Positions 16,469 through 24,948 are shown, counted from the stretch's first letter. The stretch: 64,000 nt of DNA from Microbacterium sp. ProA8 (GCF_039905635.1 NZ_CP157000.1:4030001-4094000); one strand, 5' to 3'. The notes: generated by a model from the sequence alone, not told the origin. Translations and numbers: made by a program.

Positions 16469-16975
16469 GGGTTTGGGGCGCGAATCGTGCGTTCGGGGCG
16501 CGAAACGTGCGCCCCGAACGCAAGGATGCGCCCCAAACCCGAGGGATCCCGGCGCGCGGGATGACGGTGGAGACGGATGCCCCGGCCCGCGACATCCGTC
16601 CCCCATCGGCGTTTGGGGCGCGAAACGTCCGTTCGGGGCGCGAAAAATGCGCCCCGAACGCACAGGATGCGCCCCAAACCCGAGGGACCCCGGCGCGCGA
16701 GACGACGGTGGAGACGGATGCCCCGGCCCGCAGCATCCGTCCCCTACCGGGGTTTGGGGCGCGAAACGTCCGTTGGGGCGCGAAACGTGCGCCCCGATGC
16801 ACAGGATGCGCCCCAAACCGGAGGGGATCCCGACGGTCGGGATGACGGTGGAGACGGATGCCCTGGCCCGCAGCATCCGTCCACATCGGCGTTTGGGGCG
16901 CGAATCGTGCGTTCGGGGCGCGAAAAGTGCGCCCCGACGGCACGGCATGCGCCCCAAACCCGAGGGGACACCGGC
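16469..16975. repeat. Four tandem copies of a ~140-bp hairpin-rich repeat
   Basis: GTTTGGGGCGCG recurs at 16471, 16611, 16752 and 16891, a period of 139-141 bp. Each unit carries nested stems: an outer TTTGGGGCGC/GCGCCCCAAA and an inner TTCGGGGCGC/GCGCCCCGAA. The linker between units has its own GACGGAT/ATCCGTC pair. Apparent open frames across it run on both strands because the unit lacks stops; no gene is called. The same GCGCCCCGAA elements appear in the 3' end of pcaB (13387-13475). Confidence 0.9.
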
Positions 16976-17050
16976 TCGAGGGACCGGAGCGACGTCGACC
17001 TCAGGATGCCGGGGCGCTTGGGCCCACCGCAGCGAAGTCGTTAGCGACGA

Positions 17051-17809
17051 TCAGGTGTGGCGGAGGTCGTGGTGGAGGTCCTTCGCGGCCTGCACCACCA
17101 GCGGACCCAGCCGGCGTTCGTCGGCGCGTTCGAGGTGCACGACCAGGCCGAGCGCCGTGGGTGGCAGGCCGTCGACGCGGGGCAGCGCGGCGGCGACCGA
17201 GACGTTGCCGAGGGTCATCTCCTCGCGGGTCGTGGCGTAGCCGAGGGCTCGGGTGCGGGCGATGTCGGCGCGCAGTTCGGACTCGGTCGTGATCGAGTTC
17301 ACGGTCTCGCGCTCGAGCGGCGCCCGGAAGTACTGCCGCAGCCAGCTCTCGTCGCGCGTCGCGAGCAGGGCCTTGCCGACGCCCGTCACGTGCAGCGGTC
17401 CGCGCCCGCCCATGCGGCTCAGGGTGGGGATCGACTGGCGTCCGGTGAGGCGTCCGACGTACAGCGCGCTCGTCGTCTCGGGGGTGGCGCCGTCGAGCAC
17501 CGCGAGATGCACGTTCTCGCCGGTCGCCTCGTACAGCCGCACCATGTGCGGCAGCGCCGTCTCGCGCAGTCGCAGCGACAGCGGCGAGAGCTCGCCGAGC
17601 TCCCACAGCCGCGGGCCGATGGCGTAGGTGTGGCCGGGGCCTCGCGTCATCAGCCCCTGCGCCACGAGGCTGGCGAGCAGGCGGTGCAGCGTCGATGTGG
17701 CGAGCCCCGTGCGGGCCGCGAGCGTGGCCGCGGTGGCGGCCGGCTCGTCGTCCGTGAAGCATCCGAGCACGCGCAGCGTGCGCTCGAGCACACCCTCGCC
17801 GTAGGCCAT
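17051..17809 (-). CDS. IclR-family transcriptional regulator
   Basis: This 252-residue protein has an N-terminal winged helix (LERTLRVLGCFTDDEPAATAATLAARTGLATSTLHRLLASLV) and a C-terminal IclR effector domain (ENVHLAVLDG, LHVTGVGKALLA). It is transcribed toward pcaH, separated from it by the tandem repeat block. It is a good candidate for binding the palindrome at 16412-16432, but the neighbouring IclR at 18145 is an alternative. Confidence 0.88.
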   Translation of the reverse strand: MAYGEGVLERTLRVLGCFTDDEPAATAATLAARTGLATSTLHRLLASLVAQGLMTRGPGHTYAIGPRLWELGELSPLSLRLRETALPHMVRLYEATGENVHLAVLDGATPETTSALYVGRLTGRQSIPTLSRMGGRGPLHVTGVGKALLATRDESWLRQYFRAPLERETVNSITTESELRADIARTRALGYATTREEMTLGNVSVAAALPRVDGLPPTALGLVVHLERADERRLGPLVVQAAKDLHHDLRHT

Positions 17810-17923
17810 GGATCCTCCCCAGCCCGACGTTACTCCGCAGCCGCGCTCGGCAGGATGCTCCGGGCGAAAGGACGGCTCCTCCCGGTCGTCAGGGAGCTCG
17901 GGCCGACTGACGCCACCCCACTT

Positions 17924-18112
17924 CCGGTCGTTGAGCGAGCGAGGAACGAGCGAGACGAAACGCCTGCACCCGGTATCCGTTCGGTTCGGCGCGTTTCGTC
18001 TCGGTCGCTGGCGCTCCCTCGCTCAACGACCCCGAACCTTGGGACCGGTCGTTGAGCGAGCTGAGCACCGATCGCTGAGCGAGCGTGCGAGTCGAAACGC
18101 AGAGACGAAACG
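17924..18112. repeat. Three copies of the GTCGTTGAGCGAG...GAGACGAAACGC repeat
   Basis: Forward copies at 17924-17964 and 18047-18112 and a reverse copy at 17990-18031 fill most of the 335-bp divergent gap between two IclR genes. The copies differ in the middle (GGAACGAGC, GCTGAGCACC) but keep both ends. No other promoter element was recognised there. Confidence 0.88.
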
Positions 18113-18144
18113 CGCCGCGCGCACCCGGATGGCAGAGTGGGCGC

Positions 18145-18897
18145 ATGGCCAACTCGCCCTCCGGCGACTCGATGACCGACCGCATCGTCCGCGTGCTCGA
18201 GACGTTCACGGCCGAGCGCTCGATGCAGTCGGCCGCGGAGATCGGCCGCCGCGCGGGGCTGCCCTCGTCCACGGCGCACCGCATCGTCGACGAGCTCGTC
18301 GACGCGGGGCTCCTCGAGCGCGACGAGGACCGCCGCGTGCACCTGGGCCTGCGCCTGTGGGAGCTCGCCCTCCGCGGTTCGACCGCGCTGCGTCTGCGCC
18401 AGGCGGCGCTCCCCCACATGGAGCAGGTGCAGGCCCGCATCCGCGAGCACACGCAGCTTGCCGTGCTCGAGCAGGACGAGGCGCTCTTCCTCGAGCGCCT
18501 CTCCCACCCCGACGCCGGCGCCAACATCACCCGCATCGCCGGTCGGCTGCCGCTGCACGCGTCGTCCTCGGGCCTCGTGCTGCTCGCCCATGCCCCGTCG
18601 CCACTCCGCGAGCGGGTGCTGACCGGCCCGCTGCGGGCATTGGCTCCCGAGACGGTGACGGATGCCGCACGCCTCCGCCGCCTGCTCACCGACGTCCGCC
18701 GCACCGGAGTGGTGGTCGCGCCGGGCTCGATCGAGGCCGTCTCGACCGGGGTGGCCGTGCCGATCCGCGACGCGGGCGAGGTCGTCGCCGCGCTCTCGGT
18801 CGTGCTCCCTCGCGAGACCGACCCGGACGCCGCCATCGCCGCCCTGCGCGACGCCGCGGCCGGCATCGAGGCCGCGCTCCGCGCCGACCGCCGCTGA
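18145..18897 (+). CDS. IclR-family transcriptional regulator (PobR candidate)
   Basis: This 250-residue protein has a winged helix (TDRIVRVLETFTAERSMQSAAEIGRRAGLPSSTAHRIV, about residues 9-60) and an IclR effector domain with RLPLHASSSGLVLLA. It shares that effector-domain segment with the IclR at 61706. It lies 324 bp upstream of pobA on the same strand, so it may control pobA. The start at 18145 has only a weak ribosome-binding site. Confidence 0.87.
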   Translation: MANSPSGDSMTDRIVRVLETFTAERSMQSAAEIGRRAGLPSSTAHRIVDELVDAGLLERDEDRRVHLGLRLWELALRGSTALRLRQAALPHMEQVQARIREHTQLAVLEQDEALFLERLSHPDAGANITRIAGRLPLHASSSGLVLLAHAPSPLRERVLTGPLRALAPETVTDAARLRRLLTDVRRTGVVVAPGSIEAVSTGVAVPIRDAGEVVAALSVVLPRETDPDAAIAALRDAAAGIEAALRADRR

Positions 18898-18941
18898 CCT
18901 CGAGCGAAGAGCAGGAGCACGGAGGTGACCGCTGGCCACTG

Positions 18942-19075
18942 CCTCAACTGAGGAAGCGCGCGGGTCGTCCTCAGTTGAGGAAGCGCGCGGCGCGTACTCA
19001 GTTGAGGAAACGCGCGCAGATGCGGAAGGGGATCGCGAGACCGCTCCTCATCTCGGCTCACGTCCTCAGTTGAGG
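18942..19075. repeat. CCTCAGTTGAGG palindrome repeats upstream of pobA
   Basis: Four copies of the CCTCARYTGAGG-like palindrome lie at 18942, 18969, 18997 and 19064; three are followed by AAGCGCGCG or AAACGCGCG. They occupy the IclR-pobA gap and could be a repeat expansion or clustered binding sites. Confidence 0.8.
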
Positions 19076-19129
19076 ACGCCGGCGCTCAGATGTGCCACCG
19101 AACTCCCGCGCCCCAGCGGCAAGCGACGC

Positions 19130-19146
19130 TTCCCGATGAACGGGAA
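19130..19146. promoter_or_regulatory. Candidate IclR operator upstream of pobA
   Basis: TTCCCG and CGGGAA arms are separated by 5 bp, 75 bp ahead of the pobA ATG. The right half with flanks, GAACGGGAATC, is repeated exactly at 20601-20611 ahead of the MFS gene. Confidence 0.6.
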
Positions 19147-19221
19147 TCCCGCGCAACGCCGGCCCGACAGCGGCACACTGGGCCGCAGCATCCATCACCC
19201 GTGCTCGTCGAAGGAGACGTC

Positions 19222-20430
19222 ATGTCCACGATCCGCACCCGCGTCGCCATCGTCGGCGCCGGGCCCGCCGGCCTCCTGCTCTCGCACCTGCTGGGGATCG
19301 CGGGCATCGAGTCCGTGGTGATCGACCAGCGCTCGCGCGACGAGATCGAGACCACGATCCGCGCCGGCATCCTCGAGCAGGGCACGGTCGAGATCCTCGA
19401 CCAGTCCGGCGCCTCCAGTCGCGTGCGCACGGTCGGCAATCGCCACGACGGCATCGAGCTGCGCTTCGCCGGCGCGGGCCACCGCATCGACTTCGCCGAG
19501 CTCGTCGGCCGCGGCGTGTGGCTGTACCCGCAGCACGAGGTGCTCAAAGACCTGATCGCCGTGCGCCTCGGCAAAGGCCAGGACCTCCGCTTCGGCGTGA
19601 CCGCACTGCGCGTCGAGGACGCGGCATCCGATCGCTCTCGCCTCATCGCGACCGACGCAGACGGCTCGGCGCTCGAGATCGAGGCCGACTTCGTCGTCGG
19701 CGCCGACGGCTCGCGCAGCGTCGTGCGCGAGGCGGTCACCGGCTCACACACCGGCGGCTACTTCCGCGAGTACCCGTTCGCGTGGTTCGGCATCCTGTGC
19801 GAGGCGCCGCCGAGCGCCGACGAGCTGATCTACAGCAACTCGCCGAACGGCTTCGCGCTCATCAGTCAGCGCAGCGCCACGGTGCAGCGCATGTACTTCC
19901 AGTGCGATCCGGATGCCGACCCCAGCGCCTTCACCGAGGAGCAGCTGTGGAACGAGCTGCAGTCGCGCGTGCCCGGCACCACGCTGAAGGAGGGCCCGAT
20001 CTTCCAGCGCGATGTGCTGCGCTTCCGCAGCTTCGTCGCGCACCAGCTGCTGCGCGGCCGGGTCGCGCTCATCGGCGACGCGGCTCACACCGTGCCGCCC
20101 ACCGGCGCCAAGGGCATGAACCTGGCCGTCGCCGACGTGCTGGTGCTCGAGCGGGCGCTGCGTGCGCTGCTGCTCGAGGACGACGACCGGCTCATCGAGG
20201 CGTTCCCCGAGACGGCGCTGCACCGCATCTGGAAGGCCCAGCACTTCTCGTGGTGGATGACCAACATGCTGCACAGCCCTGTTTCTGCGGGCAGCGCCGG
20301 GGCCCCCGACGCGTCGGACTTCGACCGCCTGCGCCAGCTCGGCGAGCTGCGCTCGGTCGTCGAGTCCGAGGCCGGCCGCCGCTTCCTCGCCGAGGCCTAC
20401 ACCGGGTGGCCGCTCGAGGGCCTCGCCTGA
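19222..20430 (+). CDS. pobA: 4-hydroxybenzoate 3-monooxygenase
   Basis: This 402-residue flavoprotein shows the FAD-binding GAGPAG near residue 12, the ADG motif of the hydroxylase family in DFVVGADGSRSV and the second FAD motif GDAAHTVPPTGAKGMNLAV. It hydroxylates 4-hydroxybenzoate to protocatechuate with NAD(P)H and O2. The ATG at 19222 has AAGGAG about 6 nt upstream. A strong hairpin follows. Confidence 0.95.
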   Translation: MSTIRTRVAIVGAGPAGLLLSHLLGIAGIESVVIDQRSRDEIETTIRAGILEQGTVEILDQSGASSRVRTVGNRHDGIELRFAGAGHRIDFAELVGRGVWLYPQHEVLKDLIAVRLGKGQDLRFGVTALRVEDAASDRSRLIATDADGSALEIEADFVVGADGSRSVVREAVTGSHTGGYFREYPFAWFGILCEAPPSADELIYSNSPNGFALISQRSATVQRMYFQCDPDADPSAFTEEQLWNELQSRVPGTTLKEGPIFQRDVLRFRSFVAHQLLRGRVALIGDAAHTVPPTGAKGMNLAVADVLVLERALRALLLEDDDRLIEAFPETALHRIWKAQHFSWWMTNMLHSPVSAGSAGAPDASDFDRLRQLGELRSVVESEAGRRFLAEAYTGWPLEGLA

Positions 20431-20516
20431 CGCCGCGCCTCTTCCGCCGCCCCTCGCCCTCCCCTCGCACCGCTCCCCGTGCCCCGCTCGCGCCCTCCCG
20501 CGCCCCCTCCACCTCT

Positions 20517-20577
20517 GTTCACTTGCGCTATACGTACGCGAATGGGGGCGTGAAGCGTACGTATAGCGCAAGTGAAC
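20517..20577 (+). terminator. Long perfect hairpin after pobA
   Basis: Perfect 23-bp arms (20517-20539 and 20555-20577; core CGCTATACGTACGC) flank a 15-nt loop. They lie 86 bp after the pobA stop and ahead of the MFS promoter. There is no T-tract, but the stem is far stronger than expected by chance. Confidence 0.8.
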
Positions 20578-20600
20578 ACCCACCCCGCGCGACTGCCGCT

Positions 20601-20643
20601 GAACGGGAATCGACGGATGCCGCAGCCGCCGCTCGGCTATAGT
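20601..20643 (+). promoter_or_regulatory. Half-operator and -10 box of the CynX-type MFS gene
   Basis: GAACGGGAATC (20601-20611) repeats the pobA operator half exactly. A TATAGT -10 box (20638-20643) ends 9 nt before the ATG at 20653, so the mRNA is probably leaderless or nearly so. No convincing -35 was found, which fits activator dependence. Confidence 0.55.
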
Positions 20644-20652
20644 CCGAGCCCT

Positions 20653-21879
20653 ATGGCCTCATCGTCGCGGACCGTGCCGCCCGAGCCGTCGCGCGCGGCG
20701 TCGGTCGCCATGCTGCTCGTGGCCGTCTGCCTGGTCGCGGCGAACATGCGGCCGGCGATCACGGGCCTGGGCCCCCTGCTCGACCAGATCGGCGCCGACA
20801 CCGGCATGTCGGTGTCGGCGCTCGGTGTGCTCGCCGCCGTGCCGCTCGTCGCCTGGGCGCTGTTCTCGCCGCTCGCGCACGAGCTGAGCCGGCGCTTCGG
20901 CCAGCCGCGCGTGCTGATGTGGTCGCTCCTCGTGCTGCTGGCCGGCACACTCGTGCGCTCGATTCCCGGACCGGTGGTCAGCCTGTGGGTCGGCACCGCG
21001 ATCATCGGCATCGGCATCGCGATCATCAACGTGCTGATGCCGGCCGTGGTGAAGCGCGGCTTCCCCGGGCACGTCGCGGCGGTGACGGCTGCCTACACGG
21101 CGCTCCTCGCGGGACTCGGCGCCGTCTCGTCGGGCGTCGTGGTGCCGATCTCGCACATCTCCCTCGACGGGGATCCCGCCGGGTGGAGGTTCGCCCTCCT
21201 CGTGACGGGCGCGGCGCTGCTGCCCTTCGCGATCGCGGGGTGGTGGTGGGCGCATCGCGGCGCGGCGCACGTGCACGTGCGCGCCACCGCGCCGCGGGGC
21301 CGCACCGGCATCTGGGCCGACCCCACCGCCTGGCTCGTGGCGGTGTACATGGGGCTGCAGGCATCCATGTTCTACATGTTCGTGACGTGGCTCGCCCCGC
21401 TGTCGATGTCGATCGGCCGCACCGAGGTGGTCGCGGGCATCGACGTCATGGTCTACCAGCTGTTCTCGCTCGCCGGTTGCCTGCTGCTGCCGCTGATCCT
21501 GCGCGGGGGCTTGGAGCGGTGGGCGCCGGCGCTCATCCCGTCGCTGGCGATCGTGGGCGTCGCGGGGCTCATGATCGCGCCCGACGCGGTGCTGCTCTGG
21601 GCGTCGCTCATCGGGCTGACCGGCGGCGCGACCCTGGCGATGTCGCTGACGCTGATGGCGCAGCGGGCGCGCGATCACGACGCCTCGGCCGCCCTGTCGG
21701 GCATGTCGCAGTCGGTCGGCTATGTGATCGCCGCACTCGGGCCGGTCGCCTTCGGCACCCTCCACAGCGCCACCGGTGACTGGACGGCCTCCCTCGCCCT
21801 GGTGCTCGCGGTGCTCGCGGCGCTCACCGTGGTGGGACTGTTCGCGGGCCGCGACCGCTACGTGCTCGATCGCTCCTGA
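20653..21879 (+). CDS. MFS transporter, CynX/NimT (cyanate permease-like) family
   Basis: This 408-residue protein has about 12 membrane segments. The N-terminal ANMRPAITGLGPLLDQI is diagnostic for the CynX/NimT family. The central loop is basic and His-rich (WWAHRGAAHVHVR), with a late GMSQSVGYVIAALGP. Families of this type carry small anions. Its location and shared half-operator with pobA suggest an aromatic acid such as 4-hydroxybenzoate, but this is inference. Confidence 0.85.
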   Translation: MASSSRTVPPEPSRAASVAMLLVAVCLVAANMRPAITGLGPLLDQIGADTGMSVSALGVLAAVPLVAWALFSPLAHELSRRFGQPRVLMWSLLVLLAGTLVRSIPGPVVSLWVGTAIIGIGIAIINVLMPAVVKRGFPGHVAAVTAAYTALLAGLGAVSSGVVVPISHISLDGDPAGWRFALLVTGAALLPFAIAGWWWAHRGAAHVHVRATAPRGRTGIWADPTAWLVAVYMGLQASMFYMFVTWLAPLSMSIGRTEVVAGIDVMVYQLFSLAGCLLLPLILRGGLERWAPALIPSLAIVGVAGLMIAPDAVLLWASLIGLTGGATLAMSLTLMAQRARDHDASAALSGMSQSVGYVIAALGPVAFGTLHSATGDWTASLALVLAVLAALTVVGLFAGRDRYVLDRS

Positions 21880-21890
21880 CCCCGCATCGG

Positions 21891-22018
21891 TTCGGGTGTC
21901 ACGACACGCGGCAACAAGGACCGCGTTCCCACACTGTGCGCCCTCCGAACCTCGGCCGGCGCACTTCGGGTGTCACGACACGCGGCAACGACGGCCGCGT
22001 TTCCACACTGAGCGCCCC
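21891..22018. repeat. Two direct copies of a ~54-bp repeat
   Basis: TTCGGGTGTCACGACACG starts at 21891 and again at 21965. Both continue with CGGCAAC, a short variable part and CCGCGTT.CCACACTG. The core GTGTCACGACAC is itself palindromic. It sits between the MFS and MarR genes, which are convergent. Confidence 0.88.
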
Positions 22019-22033
22019 CCGAAGGGGCCCGGG

Positions 22034-22498
22034 CTACTCGTCGGGGAAGGCCAGTGCGCGCAGCAGTGCGCTCAGGGTCTCGCGGTCTTCGGCGCTCAGC
22101 TGACCGTGGACGCGCTCCTCGGCGGCGCGGGCGGACTCGCGTGCGATCGCGACGAGTGAGCGCCCGGCATCCGTCGCCACGACGACGTTGGCGCGACGGT
22201 CGGACGGATCCGGCCGGCGCTCGACGAGGCCGCGGGACTGCAGTTCATCGACGAGGCTGACGACCTGGCTCGGGTCGAGGCGGAGGAACTCCGCGAGCTC
22301 GCGCTGCGATGGGCGGGCGTCGCCCGAGGCGAGGACGAGCACCGAGTAGGACCGTGCTTTGAGCCCGTGCTCGGCGAGCGCCGCGTTGCCGGCGGCCAGC
22401 GCGATCGCATTCGCGCGCGCCAGCAGGAAGCTCACGTCGTCGGTCAGCGCCGACGACCGGAGCCCCTCGGGCGCGACGGCGTCGGCGGGTTTCGGCAT
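22034..22498 (-). CDS. MarR-family regulator of the CoA-ligase/SDR cluster
   Basis: This 154-residue protein is counted from the ATG at 22498; an ATG eight codons earlier (22522) is also possible. Helix-turn-helix: GDARPSQRELAEFLRLDPSQVVSLVDEL, wing RPDPSDRRANVVV. It is divergent from the SDR gene, mirroring the MarR (PhdR-type) regulators of phenylpropanoid clusters. It is a likely repressor responding to a hydroxycinnamoyl-CoA or free acid; the ligand is inferred. Confidence 0.85.
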   Translation of the reverse strand: MPKPADAVAPEGLRSSALTDDVSFLLARANAIALAAGNAALAEHGLKARSYSVLVLASGDARPSQRELAEFLRLDPSQVVSLVDELQSRGLVERRPDPSDRRANVVVATDAGRSLVAIARESARAAEERVHGQLSAEDRETLSALLRALAFPDE

Positions 22499-22591
22499 GG
22501 CCACGATGGTAGTCCACTTCATGGAGGAACGGAATGATTGACTTTCTCAACGGTTAGGGCTTCAATGGACCCGACACGAAGGAGTTCACGC

Positions 22592-23536
22592 ATGTCTTCG
22601 CACGCCCCGCTCGACGGCAAGGTCGCCATCGTCACCGGCTCGGGCCGCGGCCTCGGCCTCGCCTACGCCCAGGAACTCGCCCGCCACGGCGCCGCCGTCG
22701 TCATCAACGACGTCGACGACGCCACCGCCGCCGAGGCCGTCGCCACGATCGAGGCCGAGGGCGGCCGTGCGGTCGCGGTGGTCGCGCCGGTCGGCCCCAC
22801 CGAGACCGCGAAGCAGCTGGTGCAGACCGCCGTCGACACGTTCGGGCGGCTCGACATCCTCGTCACGAACGCCGGCGTGCTGCGCGACACGGTGCTCTGG
22901 AAGATGAGCGACGACGACTTCGACACCGTCATCAACGTCCACCTGCGCGGCACTTTCACCTGCGTGCGTGAGGCCGCCTCCTACATGCGAGCCAACGAGA
23001 TCCCCGGCCGCATCATCTGCATCGGCTCGCCGACGGGCCAGCGCGGCAACTTCGGCCAGACCAACTACGCCGCCGCGAAGGCCGGCATCGTCGGCATGGT
23101 GCGCACGTGGGCGCTCGAGCTGAAGAAGGCGGGCATCACCGCCAACGCCGTGATCCCCGTCGCCGCGACCGCGATGACCGCGACCGTGCCGTACTTCGCC
23201 GCCGCCGTCGAGGCCGAGGCGGCGGGCGAGCCGATGCCGGCGTTCTTCCGCCACGACCTCGGATTCGGCACGTCGGACGACGTCGCGGGGCTCATCGCCT
23301 ATCTCGCATCGGATGCCGCAGCCGCCGTCACCGGCCAGGCCATCGGCATCGGCGGCGACAGGCTGCAGCTGTGGTCGCACCCCGAGGCCGTCGCGACCGC
23401 GTACCACGAAGGCGGCTGGTCGTTCGACGACCTCTCGTCCGGGTTCGCCGAGGCCGCCGGCGAGCTGCAGTCGGTGGGCGAGAAGTTCCCGCCGCTCCCC
23501 GAGGAGCTCCAGCGCCCGGCGCCGACCGGTCGTTGA
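22592..23536 (+). CDS. Short-chain dehydrogenase/reductase (PhdB-like)
   Basis: This 314-residue SDR has the NAD-binding GSGRGLGLA, NAGVLRD and an active-site region with NYAAAKAGIVG (Tyr and Lys in YxxxK). The usual Ser is in CIGSPTGQ. It is longer than a classic SDR, with a C-terminal extension beyond GGDRLQLWSHPEAV, as in SDRs acting on 3-hydroxyacyl-CoA thioesters. It is the first gene of SDR-hydrolase-MaoC-ligase. Its stop TGA is part of the downstream repeat (GTCGTTGAGCG). Confidence 0.87.
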   Translation: MSSHAPLDGKVAIVTGSGRGLGLAYAQELARHGAAVVINDVDDATAAEAVATIEAEGGRAVAVVAPVGPTETAKQLVQTAVDTFGRLDILVTNAGVLRDTVLWKMSDDDFDTVINVHLRGTFTCVREAASYMRANEIPGRIICIGSPTGQRGNFGQTNYAAAKAGIVGMVRTWALELKKAGITANAVIPVAATAMTATVPYFAAAVEAEAAGEPMPAFFRHDLGFGTSDDVAGLIAYLASDAAAAVTGQAIGIGGDRLQLWSHPEAVATAYHEGGWSFDDLSSGFAEAAGELQSVGEKFPPLPEELQRPAPTGR

Positions 23537-23560
23537 GCGAGCGAAGCGAGACGAAACGCC
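23528..23560 (+). repeat. GTCGTTGAGCGAG repeat that supplies the SDR stop codon
   Basis: This single forward copy of the family ends 1 nt before the hydrolase ATG. The TGA in CGTTGAGCG is the SDR stop codon, and the final PTGR residues come from the junction. Confidence 0.85.
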
Positions 23561-23561
23561 C

Positions 23562-24446
23562 ATGACCCGCTACGAACCCGCGATCGACGTCGACGCGCTC
23601 ACGGCGATCGACGTGCACGTGCACATCGAGGTCGACCATCAGGGTCACTCGTCGCTGCCCGACGACCTCCGGGACGCGGCGGCGAAGTACTTCAGCACCG
23701 ACGGACCGAATCCCGATCTCGACGGCGTCGCCGGGTACTACCGCGACCGGCGCATGGCCGCCGTGGTGTTCACGGTCGACGCCGAGACCAACCTCGGTCA
23801 GTCGCCGCTCTCGAGCGCCGCGATCGCCGAGGGCGCCGCGCGCAACAACGACGTGCTCATCCCCTTCGGCTCGGTCGACCCGCTCAAGCCCACCGCCGTC
23901 GACGACGCGCGGCGCCTGATCGAGGACCACGGCGTGCGGGGCTTCAAGTTCCACCCGACGGTGCAAGGCTTCGACCCCTCCGACGCGGCGCACTCGCGCC
24001 TCTACGAGACGCTGCAGGAGGCGGGCGTCGTCGCGCTCTTCCACACCGGCCAGACCGGGATCGGCGCGGGTCTTCCGGGTGGGCGCGGCCTGCTGCTCGG
24101 CCTGTCCAACCCGATGCTGCTCGACCCGGTCGCCGCCCGGTTCCCTGAGCTGCAGATCATCATGGCGCACCCGTCGGTGCCCTGGCAGGACGAAGCCCTG
24201 TCGGTCGCGACGCACAAGCACAACACGTGGATCGACCTGTCGGGGTGGAGCCCGAAGTACTTCCCCGAGCAGCTGGTGCGCGCCGCCAACTCGTACCTCA
24301 AGAGCCGCGTGCTGTTCGGCTCGGACTTCCCGCTGCTCACCCCCGACCGATGGCTCCGCGACGTCGAGCAGACCAGCCTCAAGCCGGACGTGATGCCCGG
24401 CATCCTCAAGGCCAACGCCGCCCGACTGCTCGGGCTCGCCCGCTGA
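23562..24446 (+). CDS. TIM-barrel amidohydrolase-family protein (PhdC-like)
   Basis: This 294-residue protein has the metal-binding pattern of the ACMSD/amidohydrolase_2 family: DVHVHIEVD near the N-terminus, FHTGQTG, MAHPSVPWQDEAL and FGSDFPLLTPDRW. Members hydrolyse or decarboxylate. In Corynebacterium, phenylpropanoid clusters of this type pair such a protein with an SDR; its step there is not settled, so I make no firm reaction claim. A repeat precedes the ATG, with no good Shine-Dalgarno, so it may depend on coupling to the SDR. Confidence 0.82.
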   Translation: MTRYEPAIDVDALTAIDVHVHIEVDHQGHSSLPDDLRDAAAKYFSTDGPNPDLDGVAGYYRDRRMAAVVFTVDAETNLGQSPLSSAAIAEGAARNNDVLIPFGSVDPLKPTAVDDARRLIEDHGVRGFKFHPTVQGFDPSDAAHSRLYETLQEAGVVALFHTGQTGIGAGLPGGRGLLLGLSNPMLLDPVAARFPELQIIMAHPSVPWQDEALSVATHKHNTWIDLSGWSPKYFPEQLVRAANSYLKSRVLFGSDFPLLTPDRWLRDVEQTSLKPDVMPGILKANAARLLGLAR

Positions 24447-24492
24447 CGCCGGGCGCGGCATCCGTCACCGTCCTCACCCAAGGAGAGAACCC

Positions 24493-24945
24493 ATGACCAC
24501 CACCGTCGACTACGCCGACGTCGCCGGGCTCGCCGGCACGGACCTCGGCTTCACCGAGTGGCTCGAGGTCACGCAGGAGCGCGTGAACCTCTTCGCCGAC
24601 GCCACCGACGACCACCAGTGGATCCACGTCGACCCCGAGCGGGCCGCCGAGGGGCCGTTCGGCGGGGCGATCGCCCACGGCTTCCTGAGCCTGTCGCTGA
24701 CCGTGAAGTTCTGGTCGGAGCTGTTCGACGTCACGGGCGTGACCACGCGCGTGAACTACGGCCTCGACAAGGTGCGCTTCGTCTCGCCGGTGAAGGTCGG
24801 CGCGCGCGTGCGCGGCGGCGCGGTCATCGCCGAGGTCACCGAGGTGCGCGGCGGCTTCCAGTTCGCCGTCGACCAGACCATCGAGATCGAGGGCGCCGAC
24901 AAGCCCGCGGTGGTCGCCCGCGGCCTGTACCGCTTCTACGCCTGA
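24493..24945 (+). CDS. MaoC-like enoyl-CoA hydratase
   Basis: This 150-residue hot-dog fold protein has the R-hydratase motif FADATDDHQWIHVDPERA, with Asp and His as catalytic pair, then GAIAHGFLSLSLTVKF. It would hydrate a 2-enoyl-CoA such as a hydroxycinnamoyl-CoA, preceding oxidation by the SDR. AAGGAGAG lies upstream of the ATG. Confidence 0.9.
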   Translation: MTTTVDYADVAGLAGTDLGFTEWLEVTQERVNLFADATDDHQWIHVDPERAAEGPFGGAIAHGFLSLSLTVKFWSELFDVTGVTTRVNYGLDKVRFVSPVKVGARVRGGAVIAEVTEVRGGFQFAVDQTIEIEGADKPAVVARGLYRFYA

Positions 24946-24948
24946 GCA

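Noticed and set aside
16469..16975. Possible CRISPR array
   Set aside because: Units are about 140 bp and the whole unit is conserved; there are no short repeats with unique spacers and no cas genes.
16421..17044. Repetitive open frames on both strands over the 140-bp repeats
   Set aside because: They arise because the repeat unit lacks stops in several frames; no start with a ribosome-binding site and the peptides only repeat the DNA unit.
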